DNA of 64,000 nucleotides from the NCBI GenBank assembly GCA_019918135.1, contig WBZZ01005890.1:41001-105000 (forward strand), given 5' to 3'. The translations under genes and the position numbers were made by a program. Below the pieces are notes generated by a model. It worked only from the letters and a program-made list of their open reading frames with translations. It searched no databases and was not told the origin of the DNA. This document shows, one piece after another, positions 29,788 through 39,469 of the stretch. Each line of letters opens with the position of its first letter. Position 1 is the stretch's first letter. The DNA is from Paulinella micropora (taxonomy: Eukaryota; Cercozoa; Imbricatea; Euglyphida; Paulinellidae).

Positions 29788-32517
29788 TTAATTACCTTGA
29801 GTGGTAGAGAAATGTTCTTTGATGAGTTTGTATCCTGTTGCTGGTATGTATCCTCTGGCACCCATGGCGATCATAAGGAGGTGGGGTTCACATCGCCCTT
29901 GGGAGCTTAGCTTGAGATTGTGTATTTTTGCCATATATTCGTGGTATCGGTGTTCGTATATGGCCCTGGGGTTGTATCCATGGGGTGTGCTTGATTGCCA
30001 TGGTTCAAATGGCCAGCTGATTGGAGGGTTGTCTCCCCTAGGGGAAGACGGGTCTTGGAAGTTGAAGGGCGGATCTATCCGTAGGCCTTGTTTGTCCCAA
30101 AGTCTTTTGGTGGTATTGCCGGTTGCCATTGCAAATATCGATTGATCCAACCGAATTAACCATTCATCCGATCGGGATGTGGCTTCTACTAGGTATATAT
30201 TTGGGGATGTTGGTGTTGGGGTAAGGAGTAGGTCCGGTTTCCATGATTCCTTTTCCTCACGTAGGTCACTCGTTAGGCTTGCTGCTGGGTGGGTTCTCGT
30301 AGTTCTGCATGTTTCCCCTTTCTCGCCTAACTTAGTCCAGGCCACGTCGATGTTGTAGCTGGTGTCTAGGGGGTTTGCTTTTCCTTCTTCCGCGATGAGG
30401 ATCATGTGATGGGGTTGATCCGCGAGTGGGAGGTCGGTATTGATGCATAGGTGCTTTTTTAGTGCAGCTCTCGATGCAGCGTGTCTTCCGTTGATGGCAC
30501 TGATCAGTTCTTGGGGGTGCGGGGGGTCGGTGCAGGTCATGAAATGTTCGATTGTCCCTGCGTGGTCAAAGTATGGGCAGGTACCCTCAGCTTTGTTCTT
30601 GTTGCGGACGCTCCGCATGGCGGGAGTGTCCCAAGCATTGAGCTGACACGTGAGGATAATTTTTATTTCCTGGTCATTTCGCCTGGTCCACGGGCTACGG
30701 TATTGAGTTGATATGTGTTGTGTTTCCCCCCGCATCTCGGCGGCGATACCCCATTTTAGTGCGAATCTGGGGGCGACTGTGGTCTTTCCTAGGTTGGTGC
30801 TGATTCGGTGTCTTAGGGACCAGAGGTTTCGGTCTCGTATGTCAGCTTTCGCTCGTAGTATAGCTTGTCGGCTGTCGGTAGCTAGGGCGATGTGACCGGT
30901 GAATCTGTGTTGGATGGTGATGACGAATTGGGAGTGGAGTCTTCCGGTATTGCTCCTTGTTCCCTTTCCTTCTTGGTCCTGGTATAGTTGGATTCCGATC
31001 CCAAGGTCCCGGCAGCTAGCAATCCATTCCAGTCCTAGGTATCCTTGGTGTCGTCTTTGTTCCAACAGATGTTCGTGCTCATACCAGTCGAGGAATGGTT
31101 GGTTACGTACGGGGGGGGGCTGGGGGCTTTCCTCATCTATGTCTTCCCAGAGAACGTGTGCTGGTTGCAGGGCTCTGATGGAGTGTTGGTAGTACGCTCT
31201 TCCTGGGGTGGGGTATACGTCTGGGTCCTGGTCGGCCGGGTGCCATCCTATCGCTTCTGGGAGTCGTGCTGTCTGGAGATACTGGGGGGGTATGTGGAGG
31301 GCTTCAATGCGTTTAGTGAGGTCGTGTATTTGTTTTTCCTGTTCCGATCGCTGGATCCTCTCACTTCGGGGGTTTCTTTGGAGGGTTTCGTGTCGAGAGA
31401 GGGTGGCATGCGCGTCTGAGGGCATTGGAAGTTGCTTGGAGGGTGGCCTGCGGGGGTTGCATCCTTCCGTGAGGTTTTGGTGTGGTAGGAATGAGTCCCT
31501 GAGTAGACGTAGGTGGGAGTGGACTGCGGTTTGGGTAGCTTTATCGTGGGATGTGAGGCCCCATAGGAAGACCGTGGCCATACGGATGTTGGCTCGGTCT
31601 TTGAATCTCGGGAGACCAAAACCCCCGCATTTCCCTCGTGGTCCGTACAGGACCGCGTTTGGAATGTCGGTCCTTTTTAAGTGTAGGGTGTTGCGGAAGC
31701 ATTCTCGGTAATATTTGTCCATGATGTCGGCTTCGTCTTCTTTGAGGGTTGTCCATCCTAATGGGAAATCCGCTGTGCCCGGTACAAGATCGCGTAGGGC
31801 TTCCTGTCTTCTGGTGTTTGTGATATTTAATCCAAGTGCTACTTGGGTGGCTAGGAGGAGGTTGGTCATGGTTTCTTTTACTTGTGGTTTGTGGTCATTG
31901 AGGCCTGTGGTGAACAGACCTAGTGATCGGAATTTTGTGTATTTTGAGAGGCTTGGGACTGGTGTGCCGTTTCTGTCAGTTAAGCCGACCTCGAAGTCTT
32001 CGACCGCTCCTGATGGGTGGACCATTATGCCTAGCGTGAAGCTCTTCGATGTTGCGGTGAGGAAGCCATTGCCCTCGAGTTGGGCTTCCGACTCTTGGAA
32101 TTCTGCTCGGGCTGCCTCTATGTATTCTTCTTTGATCCCTGGTCCCCCGTGTGCATTCCATCCATCGTCTGCGAACGTATGTTGGGATGGGATTGTGACT
32201 TCTTCAGCTGTCAGTGTCCGTCCTCGCAGAGCGGGCCATGAGTTGAACTGGCGTCCTGCCCCGTAAAATTGGTATCCTGAGGTGGATGGGGGGTGGTGGG
32301 TCTGCCTCCTGAGGCGCTTTCTGTATTCGTTAGTGACTGAGAAGAACGTTGGACTGATCGGGCTGCCTTGGGCTGTACCCCGGCCTCTGAGGGAGTCGAG
32401 CGACCCTCGGTTCCATACGCAATCACTGGGGGAGAGGGGCCATTCCCAATGAAGGACTTTTGGTCCACAACCAGGATCGATGGTGGGAGGAGTCGGCGGT
32501 CCGGCGATCCACCAACA
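29788..32517 (-). CDS. LINE ORF: reverse transcriptase (partial) + zinc finger + restriction-enzyme-like endonuclease
   Basis: Continuous minus-strand frame, open from about 32517. RT motif 4/B is RGRGTAQGSPISPTFFS, the catalytic motif is HTFADDGW (F-A-D-D, about 32190), then FLTATSKSFTLGI (motif D). The thumb region has the usual CGGFGLPRFKDRANIR. The zinc motif CPYFDHAGTIEHFMTC follows (C-x15-C with His, typical of RLE-type LINEs). Then comes KPDLLLTPTPTSPNIYLVEA, the PD-(D/E)xK-like core of the endonuclease. This order (RT, zinc motif, RLE at the C-terminus) places it with the early-branching LINE clades (CRE/R2/R4/NeSL group). The RT fingers and palm motifs before 4/B are absent, so it cannot be autonomous as it stands. 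The frame itself is intact over about 900 codons, suggesting a fairly recent insertion. Confidence 0.8.
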   Translation of the reverse strand, partial: CWWIAGPPTPPTIDPGCGPKVLHWEWPLSPSDCVWNRGSLDSLRGRGTAQGSPISPTFFSVTNEYRKRLRRQTHHPPSTSGYQFYGAGRQFNSWPALRGRTLTAEEVTIPSQHTFADDGWNAHGGPGIKEEYIEAARAEFQESEAQLEGNGFLTATSKSFTLGIMVHPSGAVEDFEVGLTDRNGTPVPSLSKYTKFRSLGLFTTGLNDHKPQVKETMTNLLLATQVALGLNITNTRRQEALRDLVPGTADFPLGWTTLKEDEADIMDKYYRECFRNTLHLKRTDIPNAVLYGPRGKCGGFGLPRFKDRANIRMATVFLWGLTSHDKATQTAVHSHLRLLRDSFLPHQNLTEGCNPRRPPSKQLPMPSDAHATLSRHETLQRNPRSERIQRSEQEKQIHDLTKRIEALHIPPQYLQTARLPEAIGWHPADQDPDVYPTPGRAYYQHSIRALQPAHVLWEDIDEESPQPPPVRNQPFLDWYEHEHLLEQRRHQGYLGLEWIASCRDLGIGIQLYQDQEGKGTRSNTGRLHSQFVITIQHRFTGHIALATDSRQAILRAKADIRDRNLWSLRHRISTNLGKTTVAPRFALKWGIAAEMRGETQHISTQYRSPWTRRNDQEIKIILTCQLNAWDTPAMRSVRNKNKAEGTCPYFDHAGTIEHFMTCTDPPHPQELISAINGRHAASRAALKKHLCINTDLPLADQPHHMILIAEEGKANPLDTSYNIDVAWTKLGEKGETCRTTRTHPAASLTSDLREEKESWKPDLLLTPTPTSPNIYLVEATSRSDEWLIRLDQSIFAMATGNTTKRLWDKQGLRIDPPFNFQDPSSPRGDNPPISWPFEPWQSSTPHGYNPRAIYEHRYHEYMAKIHNLKLSSQGRCEPHLLMIAMGARGYIPATGYKLIKEHFSTTQGN

Positions 32518-32770
32518 TTAGCGTGCGTATAGGTCCCGGGAGCCCGCGAGGACAGGATGACGCAGAGATCGAAGCGAGGATTTTCCGTAGGATAGGGTCC
32601 TAGGACCGTGTGATCTGGTATCTCGAGCCAGGCGCATCCATACTCCAGACCTTCCTCCGTATCGGGCCCGGGAGCTGAAGATGAGTCAACTTCCCCCGCC
32701 CTGACGTCTCCAAGTTGGGCAATGGAATAGCCCTAGGGAGAGAAAGGAGAGGGGGGGGGGGGGGGCTGGG

Positions 32771-33116
32771 CGGAAAGGAAGGGGCTGCCGCTCCACCACG
32801 CCAGGGAAGGATTCCTCGAAGTCCCGCAGATGAGGCAGGGAAGTGCGCAATACCTTTTGATCCACTCGGGAGAAGTCCGACCAACGGGGAAGGTGCAAGA
32901 AGCGAATCCCATAAGCTGGGACGGAATCCAGGGGGGCCGTATCAATGCTGCGCACAGAGAGTCGGTGGCAAAGAAAGACCCGTGCACCTCCCGCCGGGAG
33001 GGGGGCCAGGTCCAGTGGCAGATGGGGAGGTGAGGGCAAGGACCCCTGGAGGTGAGAGAAAGGGGTGGAGACGATGAAGTTGTGGGGTGCATCCGTCAAA
33101 AGAGCCTCTACAAAGA
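32771..33116. repeat. 346-base direct repeat, copy 2
   Basis: See 28276-28621. Here the encoded minus-strand reading continues naturally upstream (33270 towards 33117, NDFFVEALLTDAPHNF), so this copy is in its original context and copy 1 is the one cut off from it. Confidence 0.9.
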
Positions 33117-33270
33117 AATCGTTCGGTAAGGCTGTAATGTGGTCTTGTGAAAGATTCCAAGGCACCTTCGTGTCCTCAACTGTGCCCCAGTCACCTTCGG
33201 TGTCACTGTTCCCAGACACATGATATGGTAATTTCCTCCCGGATAACTCTGGACTCACCGCCCCCTCCAT
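32771..33270 (-). CDS. unrecognised protein piece spanning the 346-base repeat
   Basis: Starts MEGAVSPELSGRKLPYHVSG at 33270 and runs through the repeat (VFLCHRLSVRSIDTAPLDSV, FLHLPRWSDFSRVDQKVL) to the G run. A continuation is lost at both copies. No family recognised. It is on the same strand as the ORF1-like stretch upstream and may be part of the same element. Confidence 0.35.
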
Positions 33271-34160
33271 TCCTCTTCATCATCATCATCCGCCCAGAAA
33301 CCCCTCGGGGACCTGGAGATCCACCCCACTTTAATGCCTCCCCGATCCTGGCCCCTTTCTCTCTGGAGATGTCTTCCTTCTTCCCCGCCTGCTACTTGAC
33401 AGCGAAGACAGGACGCTTCATCAGGATATGTGGCGTCAGCTTCCACCCGGATGAATACAAGGACAGTACTCGAAGGTACCGGTCGTGTGGGTGTCAAGAC
33501 GCTACGTTCCCACGGAGTTTCATGGAGTACGACGGGGAGCGCAGACACCCAGTTTATACTACTCATCGCCAAAGTCACCTCTGTATTGGACAGCTTCCTG
33601 GAAGGATCCTGCCCCTAGGTGCATCCCTAGCAGTCCTACTATACCAGCGCGCTGATACCATCGACTGCAAAGTGCAGGACTTCTCCACCTTAGAGGCTCC
33701 GACCCCACCTCATTCAGCGGATTTTTTCTCATTCCTTAACAGGCAGCCTCCCCCTCCTAAGCTTTCCTATATCCACCCCTGCCCTCCGTTATTCCACATC
33801 TGGACGGAAGGACTGCTTATTTCCATCCAACCACCTTTCCTGCCCTCGAAACGATCAAACATCCCGCCCCGCACATGCCAGTGGGAGATCCTCTACTTAA
33901 GCATTTGCATAACTGTCCCTACGTCCCAACCCTCAGATCCTCCCAGTGTTTTGGTTGGAGCGCGTGACGATCATGACATCATTGGCTACTCCTGCGGCTG
34001 GGTTTTCATCAAGCCTGAGCGGAGCAACACAGCCATCACAGCGGCTTTCCCTCATTCCATCTGGGACTGGCTCAGGAGCACCTTCAACTGTCACTTCAAC
34101 GCAGCGCTCATCTACGCCTGTAGCCGGGCAGCATTCGCGCGCACAGTCGTAGCAGAGAGT
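33270..34160. other. GC-moderate stretch, open on both strands, unassigned
   Basis: A plus-strand frame (33147-34166, about 340 codons) is open, but its Pro/Ser/His-rich content has no recognisable domain. The minus strand here is also partly open. Because flanking coding signals are on the minus strand, I do not call the plus frame a gene. Confidence 0.3.
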
Positions 34161-34903
34161 CAATGAGGGAATCGAGGCGTATCGTAGGGGAATCTGCAGT
34201 GGGGAGCTTCACGTCCAAGGGCTCTGGGGGGGGCTGTGACTCCCAGAAGTGGACTTCGGACGCTCTGCGAGACATGGTACCAGTGACAGGTGGCGCAGAC
34301 GTGCTCACGTTTCCCTTGGAGCTGCAGCTGCTGGCGGGTAGGGATCCCCGTTACCTCTGGTGCGTGGAGCCAGTCCTCTTCCATAGGCGGCTTGTAGTGG
34401 ACCATAGCTGGCAGGCTGGTACACAGGTCGTGGAGGATGATCAGGAGGGCACGCCTCAGGTCGTCTGTCCGTTCCTGGATCCGCGCAGCCGGTGGAACCT
34501 GAATGCGAAAGTGAGTTCCCAACTGCGCCGCTTGATCTTCCAGGGCGGGGTTCTGAAACGACGGGGCCAGAGCGATGAGGTGGCGATACAGCATAACCAG
34601 CCCCTGCGCCACTACAGGTTTGGTAGACAGTTGATCGTTGGCTGCGCGGTTGAGGGCGCGTCCCGCATCCGCCAGGACGTGGCCACCCTAGAAGCCGTTG
34701 GAGGTCTTCATGAAAGAGCGAAGTAGCGGCTGAAGCAGACTTGCTAGTGCCGACAGAAAAGCACCCATGGGCCATACTGGGAGAGGTGGCGGGCCAACGG
34801 CCGAACTGGGCTGTGCCTCTATGCTCAGGGTGCGAGGTCTCGTGGGTCTAGTCTGCCTAGATCGCTGGCTATGGGTGGCCTTGCGACGGTGACCTGACCG
34901 CAT
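34160..34903 (-). CDS. ORF1/Gag-like protein of a minus-strand element
   Basis: The ATG at 34903 gives an Arg-rich start (MRSGHRRKATHSQRSRQTRP) and ALASLLQPLLRSFMKTSNG. After a frame change comes VAQGLVMLYRHLIALAPSFQ, then QERTDDLRRALLIILHDLC and a Cys/His motif KREHVCATCHWYH, ending near 34160. The combination of basic N-terminus, helical middle and C-x2-C-x3-H motif resembles nucleic-acid-binding ORF1/Gag proteins. The tandem repeats at 34960-35690 lie directly upstream, as a 5' UTR would. It could belong to the same LINE family as the RT at 29788. Confidence 0.4.
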
Positions 34904-34959
34904 CTTGAGAATGAGTGATCAACTCCAGCTGGAGTGACTGACACTTGGGTCGAACGCCT

Positions 34960-35690
34960 GTAGGTGCGATGGGAGGGAACAGGAAAGCGTGCCTGGGGCG
35001 GTCAGCGGCCGCACCACACACAGGGGTGACGGTCTCTGCCTTCCCTGGCTCGTCAGGCCTGGAATCACCAAAGCTCGATACGGACGTGACAGTGTCAGTA
35101 GTCACTGAGCTTCACGGGGTCTGGCAGGGGCTCGTACGAGACGGGCTTGCCAGGGAGCCTGACACGCTGGCCTTGCGTTGACTGGTGACCAGAGACAGAA
35201 AGGGAGAGTGTGCCTGAGGCGTCCAGCGGCCGCACCCTCCACGCGGGCTACGGTCTCTGTCTTCTCTGGCTCAGCAGGCCCTGACGTCAAAGGTACTGTG
35301 ATTGCAAGACTGTGTCGAGAGGCGTGTCACTTCCCAGAAGAAAACGCAGTGCAGAGGTCCACTGCGAGGGAAGGACACAGGAGGACCGAGCACTGTGATT
35401 ACCCCTCAGACGAGCAGCCACCCTAGAACCCGAAAACCAGTGTCTGAACCGATCAGCGGCCACACCAACACAGTCGGGTGCAGTCACTGCCTTTCCTGTC
35501 ACTGGACTCTCGACCCTAGACGCGCTGTGCCTGTAGGACAGTGTCCGGCGGTGGACAAGACAAGGTTCCCTCAGGCCGGACTAGAAGAAGGGTGATACAG
35601 CGTGCCTGGAGCGCCAAGCGACCGCACAGTCAAGGACGAATGCGGCCTCTCGCTTTCCTGGCTCGGCATGTCCGCCCTTTAGTCACGGTA
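34960..35690. repeat. degenerate tandem repeat, about four units of 160-230 bases
   Basis: The motif GTGCCTGGGGCGGTCAGCGG, followed by CCGCAC and then GGTCTCTGCCTTCCCTGGCT, recurs at about 34989, 35211, 35430 and 35601 with strong divergence. The position just upstream of the ORF1-like start on the minus strand suggests promoter-type monomers of a retroelement. Confidence 0.6.
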
Positions 35691-35889
35691 ATCCCCGAGG
35701 ATCTCGAACACCTGCGTGAAGCTTGCTGTGAAGCGGAGCGTCAGTCCGCGTGGAGGTTGGGCGGCGGGGAGAAAGGGAAAGGCGAGTGAGGACGGGGAGG
35801 CGGTGGCGTGCGATACGGTTATCCCAGGCAGGGCCGCAATAGCTCCAGTCTACAGACAAAGGAAGAACAAAACCAAAGAGATCTATATG

Positions 35890-36640
35890 GGAGCTGTACT
35901 ATACTATACTATACTATACTATACTATACTATCCTATACTCTACTATACTATACTATACAATACTATACTATACTATACAAAAAAATACTATAATATACT
36001 ATACTATTACTATACTATACTATACTATACTAAACTATACTATACTACACTATACTATACTATACTATACTATACGATACGCTATACTATAGAATTTAAA
36101 AAAAAAGGGAAAGAAAAAAAAAAGAAAAGAAAAAGCATCATACTATAGAAAACTATACTATACATATATAATACTATACTATACTGTCCTATCCTATACT
36201 TTACTATGCTATACTATACTATACTATACTATATTATAATATACTATACTATACGTATACTAAACTAAACAGAAGCGTATACTATACTATACTATACTGA
36301 ACTATACTACACTATACTATATTAATACTATATAACACTATACTAAACTATACTATGCTATACTATAATGAACTATACTATACTATACTATACTGAACTA
36401 TACTATACTTATACTATACTAACCAATACTATACTATACTAAACTATACTATACTATACTATACTAAACTCAACTAAACTCTACTTTTACTATACTATAT
36501 TATACTCTACTAAGTCCTTTTATAGTATACTATCCAATACTATACTAGACTGTACTATACTATACTATACTATACTGAACTATAATATAATATACTATAC
36601 TATAATGAACTATACTATACTATACTATAATGAGCTATAA
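35890..36640. repeat. TATAC pentanucleotide satellite
   Basis: Tandem CTATA pentamers with interruptions, including an A-rich patch at 36096-36135. Same unit as 12878-13060. Confidence 0.95.
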
Positions 36641-36699
36641 TCGACGACTTCCGATGCTGATACAATGCCTTCAATGGAACCGATTCCTTTCGAAGAAAT

Positions 36700-37455
36700 C
36701 GAACAAGACTTGGACCACAGCTGTGGATCCAGTATTTGTTCAATCATAATTTCAACCTCTCCCTCCTCTTCTTTGCTGAGGGACACTCCCTCAAGACCCT
36801 TGTACGAAAGACACTCTACTACTTCACACGTCATGGAAACGACAAGTGGCCAGACCGTCTTCCCTGTGCCTCTTGTCTTGAGAGGAGAAGCGTGAGTAAT
36901 GTTCCGATGTATCATTATTGTTCGGTGTGTCTGCAAGACAGAAGGAACTTCCTTGTTACTGAGGCGAGTGGGTTGTCGGGTAATTTCCCTATTGCTATCG
37001 TGTCACCGAACCGACCAATGATTGACACTTTGAGATCATGGTTTCGACAAGGCTTTCCGAATCACCCCTTTTATTTAATTCGTGCTTTACAAACATATCC
37101 GAGCATACGTGGTCCACGAACTAGGCAGGTTGAATACATACCAATCGCACAAGCACTGCGAATGTTCGAGATAATGCATCATCGACTCAATCACTTGCTT
37201 GTGAATTTTGCACACCAAATTACAGAAGAACGACAGACTCGATACGAGTATTACTATTTCGTGCTGAACGACAAAGCAACTAATGCAGCTGCATACTTCG
37301 AGCTAGTCAGGAGCATGAGTGTAGTCAGAGCAAGGGACCCTAATAGAGGGCACATCATGACTCCTTTTGAACAATCTGATCCTGCACATCGTTACTTTCT
37401 GGTACCGTTTACTGAACAATACTACTACAATCACCCCCCCCGCGCCCCCCAGTGA
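36700..37455 (+). CDS. unrecognised Cys-containing protein, partial
   Basis: The open plus frame reads WIQYLFNHNFNLSLLFFAEG, then a Cys cluster (LPCASCLERR, MYHYCSVCLQDRRN; two C-x2-C pairs) and a helical domain (RMFEIMHHRLNHLLVNFAHQ, YFELVRSMSVVRARDPN). It ends in a stop after a C-rich DNA run. The Cys pairs suggest a zinc-binding domain near residues 45-75. No ATG is seen at the start, so an upstream exon is likely. It may belong to the same gene or DNA transposon as 38105-38504. Confidence 0.4.
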   Translation, partial: RTRLGPQLWIQYLFNHNFNLSLLFFAEGHSLKTLVRKTLYYFTRHGNDKWPDRLPCASCLERRSVSNVPMYHYCSVCLQDRRNFLVTEASGLSGNFPIAIVSPNRPMIDTLRSWFRQGFPNHPFYLIRALQTYPSIRGPRTRQVEYIPIAQALRMFEIMHHRLNHLLVNFAHQITEERQTRYEYYYFVLNDKATNAAAYFELVRSMSVVRARDPNRGHIMTPFEQSDPAHRYFLVPFTEQYYYNHPPRAPQ

Positions 37456-38104
37456 AGGTGCACTCCCCCCCCCCCCTCCCCCCTCTTCGACTTGAGAGGC
37501 GTTGTTCCAACTTTGGACTGTGGACGAAGAACACTTGTGACTAGACCAAGTTTTAAAATTTCGGTCTTTTATTAAAGTACTATATATATCTTGAATTGTT
37601 TGAGTGGTGAAAAAATATAAAACATAATTAATAATATTAAATATTTAAATTTTAATAATTTGTACATATAAAGGGTTTACATACCCCCCTACCTTGTCAA
37701 CAATTCAAATTTGCGAGTGCAGTCTTTTTGTCCCACTTTCTCAAGTCCCCCACTCATGTGTCTCACTTCTTTTATTAAGTACCGGTATGTCCCACTTTTT
37801 ATTTATTAAACATTTGCCCGTGTCTCACTTCTTTTATTAAGTACCGGTATGTTTCACTTTTTATTTATTAAACATTTGCCCGTGTCTCACTTTCCATGGA
37901 CCCCGATACGTTTTGATACGAAGTGAGACAAACTTTATACATCTAGATATGTATCTATCTATCTACAATGTAGAACAATAATGTGCCGAGCGTGGAGGCA
38001 CTGCCAGTCAGCAACGGCGGCGCTCAGGTAATGGCAGCGCTCAGATTTCTATCTATCTATGTATCCATCTATCTATGTGTTTATCATAATCAACCTCATT
38101 GACT
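37456..38104. repeat. non-coding AT-rich stretch with a 62-base tandem duplication
   Basis: A 62-base unit (TGTCTCACTTCTTTTATTAA and on to TTTGCCCG) occurs at 37759-37820 and 37821-37882. ATCT tetranucleotides lie at 37949-37968 and 38049-38082. An acceptor-like TTTCATGTAG at 38105-38114 precedes the next exon. Confidence 0.75.
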
Positions 38105-38504
38105 TTCATGTAGGTGGACACTGAGTCAGCCTCGCCAAGCAAGCAGCAGCAGAACGAGTTTGAGGGCTGGCCGCCAGCTATAGGAAGCTTTGTAGTAGTG
38201 ACAGAAGCTGAGAGTGAGAGGGAAGTAGAGGAACTGTTTGCTGGTGGGGCGATAAGGGCATGGCAAGTGGGGAAAGTGAAGAGACGTTGGGTAGAGGCTA
38301 GCGATAATGTAGCTATGGTAGAGTTGATTGTGTACGGTACCGCGGATGCCAATACGCTTACTGGCACATACGGTCCTGCCAGATGCTCCAGAAGTGGCAC
38401 GTGGAGTTTTAAGGTTTCGGGGAAAGAATCCAAAGCCACGACAAGTGAATACACTTGGAGTGACTGCAGAGCTTTCGGCTTTTATCTCACGGCACAGCAC
38501 AAAA
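38105..38504 (+). CDS. coding exon interrupted by the LTR element (left part)
   Basis: After the acceptor TTTCATGTAG the frame reads VDTESASPSKQQQNEFEGW, then IGSFVVVTEAESEREVEELF, AWQVGKVKRRWVEASDNVAM and FGFYLTAQHK, up to the LTR. The W-x-V-G-K-V segment within a beta-rich domain resembles SH3/Tudor/BAH-like tails found at the ends of some transposon proteins and chromatin proteins. The same frame resumes beyond the LTR element at 55348 (IPADSQEVIRKLLLIHKLQI), so the insertion split one exon. Host gene or DNA-transposon gene; not decided. Confidence 0.5.
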
Positions 38505-39129
38505 TATCAGACTTAGCACTTTAACGACCGGCCAAAACCGCTATAGTTGTCACCCTTCTATTTTGGACCGGATCGTTAGATTCTCCTCTGCACGACGTTT
38601 CGACTTCACTAACTAGTTTTCGATTCCGTTCAGAAATGACTTCAAACGATTAATTCAAAGTTTTACCAGCAATTACCTTTTTTTCCCTCACTATTGCCTT
38701 TCCCCCCCTTTTTCCCGTGAACTCGCACGAGACGGTAAATTTGCGGACAAGGGACTTGAAGGGCTAAAAATGGGTGGATCGCACTGACCATTTGCCGGCA
38801 ATTTAACACCAAAATGCAAAAACTTTGAATCCACAACTATTTACAACCACTTGAACTTTATTTTGACTTGAACGCACTTCTTCAAGTACTTTATGAGTTT
38901 TCGAGCTTGCGCATGCAAACCAATTCACAATTTACGTTCACCTACGTTCGTACGTTGCAACCAAGTCTGCAACCCAGTAGAAATCTACGTAAATAAACGA
39001 AGTGACCTCTCTGCTATTTACTGGTATTTCACCTACTCTCATGGAGTCAGGACTGTATGCAGCCATAGAGTTCTTTAATACGAGTTCGTTGTGTACTTAT
39101 CCCTTAGGCTTGTATCCAAACTCACAATT
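38505..39129 (+). repeat. 5' LTR, about 625 bases
   Basis: Matches 52416-52752, 54378-54555 and 55210-55347. It starts TATCAGACTTAGCAC; no canonical TG...CA ends, so the border may be off by a base or two. Confidence 0.75.
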
Positions 39130-39469
39130 CGAATTTTCCTGTCAAGTGGAAACTACACACAAAGAGTTATGTGTGTTCTGTCGACAGATCGATTTGAAAG
39201 CACCTCCCACAAGGACGGTACTACGCAACGAAAGTAGGAGATCAGAGGTAACTCAAACCACATATGTGAGACAGATCGTTCACCTGTCCCTGCATCTTTG
39301 TGTCATATCTCTGCTCTTCTGCACTCTATGCAGCCAACCAACACAGTATGTGTTTGGGTTTGTTTGTGCTAGAATAACCCTTCTATCACACAGTGAATTC
39401 ATCCTTTTCACTGCCATCAACGCACTCTACGTGTACCTACGCTACCTGGCTCACTCCTGGCTACCTACG

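Larger units (their letters stand above)
28622..32770 (-). mobile_element. 5'-truncated LINE (RLE-type non-LTR retrotransposon) between 346-base direct repeats
   Basis: The insertion lies exactly between the two copies of the 346-base repeat and has a G run at each edge (28622-28634, 32746-32765). On the minus strand it holds the second half of a reverse transcriptase and a restriction-enzyme-like endonuclease. The 3' side (28640-29787) contains long A tracts (plus-strand T runs at 28981-29022 and 29579-29617) and CCGCCTGGGT-type repeats. The missing RT N-terminus shows 5' truncation, normal for LINEs. The long flanking repeats could be an unusually long target-site duplication. Confidence 0.7.

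Noticed and set aside
30440-31711. Plus-strand frames opposite the LINE
   Set aside because: Antisense shadows of the minus-strand reverse transcriptase/endonuclease frame.
28276-33116. The 346-base repeats as LTRs or Penelope-type terminal repeats
   Set aside because: The enclosed RT carries the zinc motif and PD-(D/E)xK endonuclease of RLE LINEs, with no GIY-YIG domain, and the repeats encode part of an outside gene that continues only at copy 2.
33147-34166. 340-codon plus-strand frame as a gene
   Set aside because: No domain, compositional bias toward Pro/Ser/His, no splice or start context, and neighbouring coding signals are on the other strand.
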